From Prevotellaceae bacterium UBA6398 (GTDB lineage: Bacteria; Bacteroidota; Bacteroidia; Bacteroidales; Bacteroidaceae): a DNA stretch of 35,422 nt. The notes under the pieces were generated by a model. It worked only from the letters and a program-made list of their open reading frames with translations. It was not told the origin of the DNA and ran no database searches. Below, one piece after another: positions 31,304 through 35,422 of the stretch. The DNA is taken from positions 1 through 35,422 of the forward strand of contig DJQA01000005.1 of NCBI GenBank assembly GCA_002437495.1. The letters run 5' to 3'. Each line of letters opens with the position of its first letter. Position 1 is the stretch's first letter. The position numbers and the translations under genes were made by a program.

Positions 31304-31984
31304 ATGACACAAAAACGCATAATCCTCTCCTTTTTATTTGTTGCCGCAACCTTTGCGACTACAGGCGCACAGCGCATAAACTTCTCAATAGGCGGAGGCG
31401 TTTCAAGCCACATCGGGAGCTCCACCGACAATGTGGGAGCCTTCAGGCTCGGGGCTTCATACGAATACGAGCTGCCCGGGAATTTCAGCGTAGAACCGGG
31501 AATGTTTTTCTATGCCAAGGGCTATAAAGACAAAAACGAGAGCGTGTATTTGCGCGACGACAAGGGCAACATCGTGAACGGTGAGGACGGCAACCCGCTT
31601 ATGGGCGTTAAGAACGTAAGCACAGGCAAGTTTTACGTCGAGGTGCCGGTCATGGCAAACTACTATCTTGAGGTTGCGCCGCTGCATTACATCGAGTTTT
31701 CGGCAGGACCTTATGCCGCTGTCGGTGTGGGCGGCAAGCGCAAAACACGCGGCGACACCGACCAAAACCTGCCCGAACGCTTCTATTACGAAAAGTCCAC
31801 TTTCAAAGAGAAAGGCACAAGGCGGTTCGACTGCGGCGTTTCGGCTGGCGTGGCATACGAATTCAGCCGTATTTTTGCGGTTGGGGCGCAGGCCGATTTC
31901 GGTTTCGTTAAGTTTCGCAACAGCGGCGGCAGGAATATTTCGGGAATAGTAACATTCAGCTACCGTCTGAGGCTTGACCAATAG
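31304..31984 (+). CDS. Outer-membrane beta-barrel protein
   Basis: Small exported barrel of 226 residues of the type grouped as porin-family or OMP beta-barrel 2 in Bacteroidota. The signal peptide covers about 1-22 (MTQKRIILSFLFVAATFATT, cut near GAQ). The mature part alternates Gly/aromatic strands (INFSIGGGVSSHIG, FRLGASYEYEL, FYVEVPVMANYYLEV, YIEFSAGPYAAVGVGG, FDCGVSAGVAYEF, AVGAQADFGFVKF) and ends in an amphipathic strand (GIVTFSYRLRLDQ). Two longer charged loops lie near 80-100 and 145-170. Function unknown. It stands just upstream of the NfeD/stomatin pair, with 45 bp between. Confidence 0.82.
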   Translation: MTQKRIILSFLFVAATFATTGAQRINFSIGGGVSSHIGSSTDNVGAFRLGASYEYELPGNFSVEPGMFFYAKGYKDKNESVYLRDDKGNIVNGEDGNPLMGVKNVSTGKFYVEVPVMANYYLEVAPLHYIEFSAGPYAAVGVGGKRKTRGDTDQNLPERFYYEKSTFKEKGTRRFDCGVSAGVAYEFSRIFAVGAQADFGFVKFRNSGGRNISGIVTFSYRLRLDQ

Positions 31985-32029
31985 CGCAAACCACATATAC
32001 GAAACATATAAATCCATACCATGTAAATT

Positions 32030-32485
32030 ATGACAAACTTACTTATGACATACCATTGGGAGATGTGGGCCGTTGTGGCTCTCGTGTTCCTTGTGCTCGA
32101 ACTCACTGCGGGCGACTTTTTTATGCTTTGCCTAAGTGCCGGGGCTGTGTGTTCGGCCGTGGGCGCCGCATTAGGCTGCGGGTTCGGCGTGTGCCTCGCC
32201 TTGTTTGCGGTGGTTTCGGTTGCGTGCCTTTTATTTCTGCGTCCCAGGGTTTTGAAACGTTTCGGGCAAAGAAATACGCGCAAAAGCAACGCCGCCGCGC
32301 TTGACGGCAAAATCGGCGTGGTGAGAGAGGAAATAAAAGCCGGCGGTTACGGCTACGTGGCAATCGATGGCGACATGTGGCGCAGCGTGTCGTACAACGG
32401 TGCTGCGGTGGCAGCGGGCACAAAGGTTATTGTGCTTTCGCACGATAGCATAATACTCACCGTGAAGCCCATGCCGGCAGAGTGA
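32030..32485 (+). CDS. NfeD-like membrane protein
   Basis: Short NfeD of 151 residues: two or three hydrophobic segments (about 13-75) then a C-terminal OB-fold (LDGKIGVVREEIKAGGYGYVAIDGDMWRSVSYNGAAVAAGTKVIVL). NfeD proteins are partners of stomatin/SPFH proteins and are usually encoded beside them; the next gene is exactly such a partner, 33 bp downstream. The short form lacks the ClpP-like protease of long NfeD. Likely role: membrane-domain organisation with the SPFH protein. An ATG at 32045 is an alternative start. Confidence 0.88.
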   Translation: MTNLLMTYHWEMWAVVALVFLVLELTAGDFFMLCLSAGAVCSAVGAALGCGFGVCLALFAVVSVACLLFLRPRVLKRFGQRNTRKSNAAALDGKIGVVREEIKAGGYGYVAIDGDMWRSVSYNGAAVAAGTKVIVLSHDSIILTVKPMPAE

Positions 32486-32518
32486 AAAGACCATTACAAA
32501 CATTTAAAACATAACACC

Positions 32519-33463
32519 ATGATCTACGTATTAGCAGCACTCGTTGTTCTTGCCATAATTATCGTGGCCAAGAGCATAACAATCATCCCACAGTCGAGCA
32601 CCAAGATAATAGAACGCCTTGGGCGCTATCATGCAACGCTCAACCCCGGCATAAACCTCATAATGCCGTTCATCGACAAGGCGCGCACCATAATAGTGAT
32701 GAGAAACAAGCGCTACTACTATTCCAACGAGATAGACCTGCGCGAGCAAGTTTACGACTTCGACAAGCAAAACGTAATAACAAAAGACAATGTGCAGACC
32801 GAAATAAACGCGCTGCTTTATTTCCAAATAGTCGATCCGTTCAAGGCCGTTTATGAGATAAGCAACCTGCCCAACGCCATCGAGAAGCTAACCCAAACAA
32901 CGCTCAGAAACATCATAGGCGAAATGGAACTTGATGAAACCCTAACCTCGCGCGACACCATAAACACCAAACTCCGCGCCGTGCTCGATGACGCCACAAA
33001 CAAGTGGGGCATTAAGGTGAACCGTGTGGAACTTCAAGACATCACTCCGCCGCGCAGTGTGTTGCAAGCAATGGAGAAGCAGATGCAGGCCGAGCGCAAC
33101 AAGCGTGCCGAGATACTCAACAGCGAAGGCGAGAAGCAGAGTGCCATATTGAAATCGGAAGGCGAGAAAATGGCTACAATCAACCGCGCCGAGGCCGAAA
33201 AGCAGCGCGAAATCCTAAATGCCGAAGGCGTTGCCGCAGCAAAGGTTAAGCAGGCCGAGGCCGAGGCAAAGGCAGTGGAACTTATAACCCAGGCGGTTGG
33301 CAAATCCACAAACCCCGCAAACTATCTGCTTGCCCAAAAATACATACAAATGCTTCAGAGCGTGGCGAGCGGCGACAAGACAAAGACCGTTTACCTGCCC
33401 ATCGAGGCAACAAACATGCTCGGCTCCATAGGCGGCATAAAGGACCTTTTCAAAGCTGAATAG
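32519..33463 (+). CDS. SPFH/Band 7 (stomatin/QmcA-like) membrane protein
   Basis: Membrane-anchored scaffold of 314 residues. One N-terminal hydrophobic anchor (about 2-18) is followed by the SPFH domain (about 20-190; IIPQSSTKIIERLGRYHATLNPGINLIMPFIDKAR, ENVQTEINALLYFQIVDPFKAVYEI-type pattern, RNIIGEMELDETLTSRD). A long Ala/Glu-rich coiled coil with EGEKQ-type repeats spans about 190-260. The C-terminal part (ANYLLAQKYIQMLQSVASG) is typical of QmcA-like proteins. Family members oligomerise and organise membrane microdomains or modulate proteases. Paired with NfeD in one operon. Confidence 0.93.
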   Translation: MIYVLAALVVLAIIIVAKSITIIPQSSTKIIERLGRYHATLNPGINLIMPFIDKARTIIVMRNKRYYYSNEIDLREQVYDFDKQNVITKDNVQTEINALLYFQIVDPFKAVYEISNLPNAIEKLTQTTLRNIIGEMELDETLTSRDTINTKLRAVLDDATNKWGIKVNRVELQDITPPRSVLQAMEKQMQAERNKRAEILNSEGEKQSAILKSEGEKMATINRAEAEKQREILNAEGVAAAKVKQAEAEAKAVELITQAVGKSTNPANYLLAQKYIQMLQSVASGDKTKTVYLPIEATNMLGSIGGIKDLFKAE

Positions 33464-33496
33464 GGATTAGGAAAAAAACAACCACAATAAAAATCC

Positions 33497-35017
33497 ATGA
33501 AAAATATAACAAGACGACAGTTTTTGAAAGACAGTCTCATGGGAGCGGCTGCTTTCGCCATAGTGCCGGGAAACGTGCTCGGCAAAACCTACGGCTTCAA
33601 AGCCCCGAGCGACAAGCTCAACATTGCCGGCATTGGCGTTGGCGGAGTGGGGCGGCGCAACATGACAAACATGAACACCGAGAACATTGTTGCCCTTTGC
33701 GATGTTGACTGGAAGTATGCCATGAAGACGTTCAACGACTACCCCAAGGCAAAACGCTTCAAGGACTGGCGCGAAATGTTCGACCGCATGGGCAAGAGCA
33801 TCGACGCGGTGATGATAGCCACCCCCGACCACACCCACGCCGTCATAGCCGCCCACGCTATAACCCTCGGCAAGCACGTTTACCTGCAAAAGCCGCTCAC
33901 GCACTCGGTTTACGAGGCAAGGCTGCTCACAAAGCTCGCCAAGAAGTACAAGGTGGCAACGCAGATGGGTAACCAGGGAAGTTCTTTCGAGTGGAACAAG
34001 CGCGTTGCCGAATGGATTTGGGCCGGGGAGATAGGTGAGGTGCGCGAGGTGCATTGCTGGACCGACCGCCCCATTTGGCCGCAGGGCTTGATGAAGCCCG
34101 CCGACACCCCGGCCGTGCCCGACACGCTCGATTGGCCTTTGTGGATAGGCCCTGCCGAGATGCGTCCCTACCATCCCTCGTATTGCCCGTGGAACTGGCG
34201 CGGCTGGTACGATTTCGGCACAGGTGCTTTGGGCGACATGGCTTGCCACATTATGGACCCCGCAGTGCTTGCGCTCGGTTTGAAGTATCCCACGAAGGTC
34301 ATCGCCTCGTCAACCCTCAGCAACCTTTATTCGCCCCCGTATGCCGAGACAATCACCTACACCTTCCCGGCACGTCCAAAGAAAGGCAATGTAGAAATGC
34401 CCGAACTAAAACTCACGTGGTATGACGGCGGACTTATGCCCCCGCGTCCCGAAGAACTTCCCGATGGCGAAATGCTCGGCGACGAGAACGGCGGCATCCT
34501 GATAATCGGCTCAAAGGGGAAGATTATGACAGGGTGCTACGGCATGAACCCCACGCTGCTCCCTAAGAGCCGCATGAAGGATTTCAAGGACCCGGCGCCG
34601 CAACTACGCCGTGTGGTAACGAGCGATGTGGCGAGCATCTGGGACTCCAACGCCCACGAGCAGGACTGGATTCGCGCCTGCAAGGAGTCGGCGAAAAACC
34701 GAGTGCCCACGTGTTCGGATTTCGAGTTCTCCGGCCCGTTCACCGAAATGGTGGACATGGGCGTTATGGCAACGCGCCTCGCAGGTCTCACAGGCCTCCA
34801 CAAGGAACTGAAGTGGGACGGAGAAAACATGAGGTTCACCAACATTTCCGCCAACGACAAGGTGAAGATTGTGAATTACGATGACTTCAAGGTGATAGAC
34901 GGCGACCCGCGCTTCGACCGCAGATATGCCGAGTTCGGTGCGCTCGACCTCGTTAACGAATGGATTAACCACACCTACCATAACGGCTATTCCCTGCCGC
35001 AGATGCCAAAAGACTGA
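33497..35017 (+). CDS. Tat-exported Gfo/Idh/MocA-family oxidoreductase
   Basis: NAD(P)-dependent sugar-type dehydrogenase of 506 residues. It opens with a Tat-like signal (TRRQFLKDSLMGAAAFAIVPG), so it is predicted to be exported folded. The Rossmann domain starts with LNIAGIGVGGVGRRN, and ATPDHTHAVIAAHAITLGKHVYLQKPLTH gives the cofactor-proximal Lys-Pro motif, here QKP instead of EKP, as in other exported members. The C-terminal domain carries GDMACHIMDPAVLAL. The substrate is unknown; exported relatives in Bacteroidota often act on glycans. It starts 33 bp after the SPFH gene and may share its transcript, although the functional link is unclear. Confidence 0.92.
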   Translation: MKNITRRQFLKDSLMGAAAFAIVPGNVLGKTYGFKAPSDKLNIAGIGVGGVGRRNMTNMNTENIVALCDVDWKYAMKTFNDYPKAKRFKDWREMFDRMGKSIDAVMIATPDHTHAVIAAHAITLGKHVYLQKPLTHSVYEARLLTKLAKKYKVATQMGNQGSSFEWNKRVAEWIWAGEIGEVREVHCWTDRPIWPQGLMKPADTPAVPDTLDWPLWIGPAEMRPYHPSYCPWNWRGWYDFGTGALGDMACHIMDPAVLALGLKYPTKVIASSTLSNLYSPPYAETITYTFPARPKKGNVEMPELKLTWYDGGLMPPRPEELPDGEMLGDENGGILIIGSKGKIMTGCYGMNPTLLPKSRMKDFKDPAPQLRRVVTSDVASIWDSNAHEQDWIRACKESAKNRVPTCSDFEFSGPFTEMVDMGVMATRLAGLTGLHKELKWDGENMRFTNISANDKVKIVNYDDFKVIDGDPRFDRRYAEFGALDLVNEWINHTYHNGYSLPQMPKD

Positions 35018-35022
35018 AAGCC

Positions 35023-35121
35023 ATGAAGCGTTTGCTGTATATACTCGCGCTGCTTGTGCTGCCGCTTTCCGTGGCACTCAAAGCCAAGATGGAGGAAAAT
35101 AAAAGTATGTGCCGCAATTGA
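35023..35121 (+). pseudogene. 32-codon remnant: signal peptide with no mature protein
   Basis: An ATG 5 bp after the oxidoreductase stop opens a short frame with a textbook signal peptide (MKRLLYILALLVLPLSVALKA) followed by only 11 residues and TGA. No continuation is evident in other frames. It is most likely the 5' stump of a deleted secreted-protein gene of this operon, or a small membrane peptide. 35122-35320 holds nothing I recognise. Confidence 0.45.
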
Positions 35122-35320
35122 ACACAGGTGCAAAAGTGGCGGCTCCACGGTAGGAATAAAGGAAAGCAAGGATAATTTTGGCAGAATGGTTGATATTTTA
35201 CGCTGAACCGAAGCGCGATTTTCCATATATGAAACCATTATTATATTGCCGTTCTCTAAAAGTTTTCGACCGATATAAAATCAGGGCCGGATTCCCCGCT
35301 TGGAATTCAGTCCTTTCGGT

Positions 35321-35328
35321 TACTTTTG
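35321..35328 (+). promoter_or_regulatory. -7 promoter element near the window end
   Basis: TACTTTTG matches TAnnTTTG, upstream of an 11-codon open frame (ATG 35356, stop TAA 35389) and a probable gene start at 35407. Confidence 0.45.
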
Positions 35329-35406
35329 TTTTTACAAAACATAGCCACAGCAATCATGAACAAAGGCACGCATTTTGGCAGACAGCAATAATAAACAATC
35401 AAAGCC

Positions 35407-35422
35407 ATGTCAACCAACAAAT
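35407..35422 (+). CDS. Start of a gene cut by the window edge
   Basis: ATG followed by Ser-Thr-Asn-Lys, then the sequence ends. It lies about 75 bp downstream of a promoter motif. Nothing can be said about the product. Confidence 0.3.

Noticed and set aside
6147..34713. Other CACGTG sequences (6147, 15840, 34414, 34708) as parS
   Set aside because: They lie within coding regions and their flanks match the parS arms poorly.

Overview
The window looks like chromosomal DNA of a Bacteroidales bacterium (phylum Bacteroidota); I cannot name a genus. The reasons are the many promoters with the Bacteroidota -7 motif TAnnTTTG at plausible distances from starts, the rarity of strong Shine-Dalgarno sites, and the gene families present: viroplasmin-type RNase H, a secreted C1B aminopeptidase, a DEAD-box helicase with a DbpA-type tail, and an NfeD/stomatin pair. 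Most genes are intact housekeeping genes.

Layout. 263-4632 (-): RNase H, an MsbA-like ABC exporter and an LTA-synthase-like membrane sulfatase-fold enzyme, apparently one operon. 4737-6554 (-): argS. 7188-8663 (+): a three-gene HipB-HipS-HipT toxin-antitoxin module behind three operator-like direct repeats. 8731-11494 (-): a nucleoside-recognition membrane protein and a Wzx-like flippase. 11626-12495 (-): greA and a HIT protein, with a possible attenuator in the greA leader. 12660-14163 (-): queG and a TrmH/SpoU methyltransferase. 14164-14580: an AT-rich gap with a dense cluster of DnaA-box-like sites, a candidate oriC. 14738-16497 (+): an I9-inhibitor-like lipoprotein and a secreted bleomycin-hydrolase-type aminopeptidase. 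16559-17409 (-): a decayed TonB-domain gene. 17518-17588 (-): tRNA-Gln. 18222-21062 (-) polA, divergent from a polyprenyl diphosphate synthase (21147-22121, +). 22370-24209 (-): dtd, a MazG-like gene and deoC, whose product carries an unusual His/Cys-rich N-terminus. 24313-28656 (-): mnmG, apt and uvrC, with parS-like sites on both sides of mnmG. 28959-35017 (+): DEAD-box helicase, outer-membrane barrel, NfeD, SPFH protein and a Tat-type Gfo/Idh/MocA oxidoreductase.

Two signals go beyond ordinary gene content. First, six intergenic copies of a composite repeat occur in 35 kb. Its core is four 13-bp near-palindromes (TAYRTC-N-GAYRTA) spaced exactly 21 bp apart and separated by A/T tracts. In most copies it lies beside one or two GTAGGGGCGTAT-type palindromes. 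Second, several independent features suggest that this is the replication-origin region: the DnaA-box-like cluster, an apparent reversal of strand G/C bias across it that does not follow coding strand, two parS-like sequences, and mnmG (gidA), a gene often near oriC. Neither point could be computed here; both rest on reading by eye.
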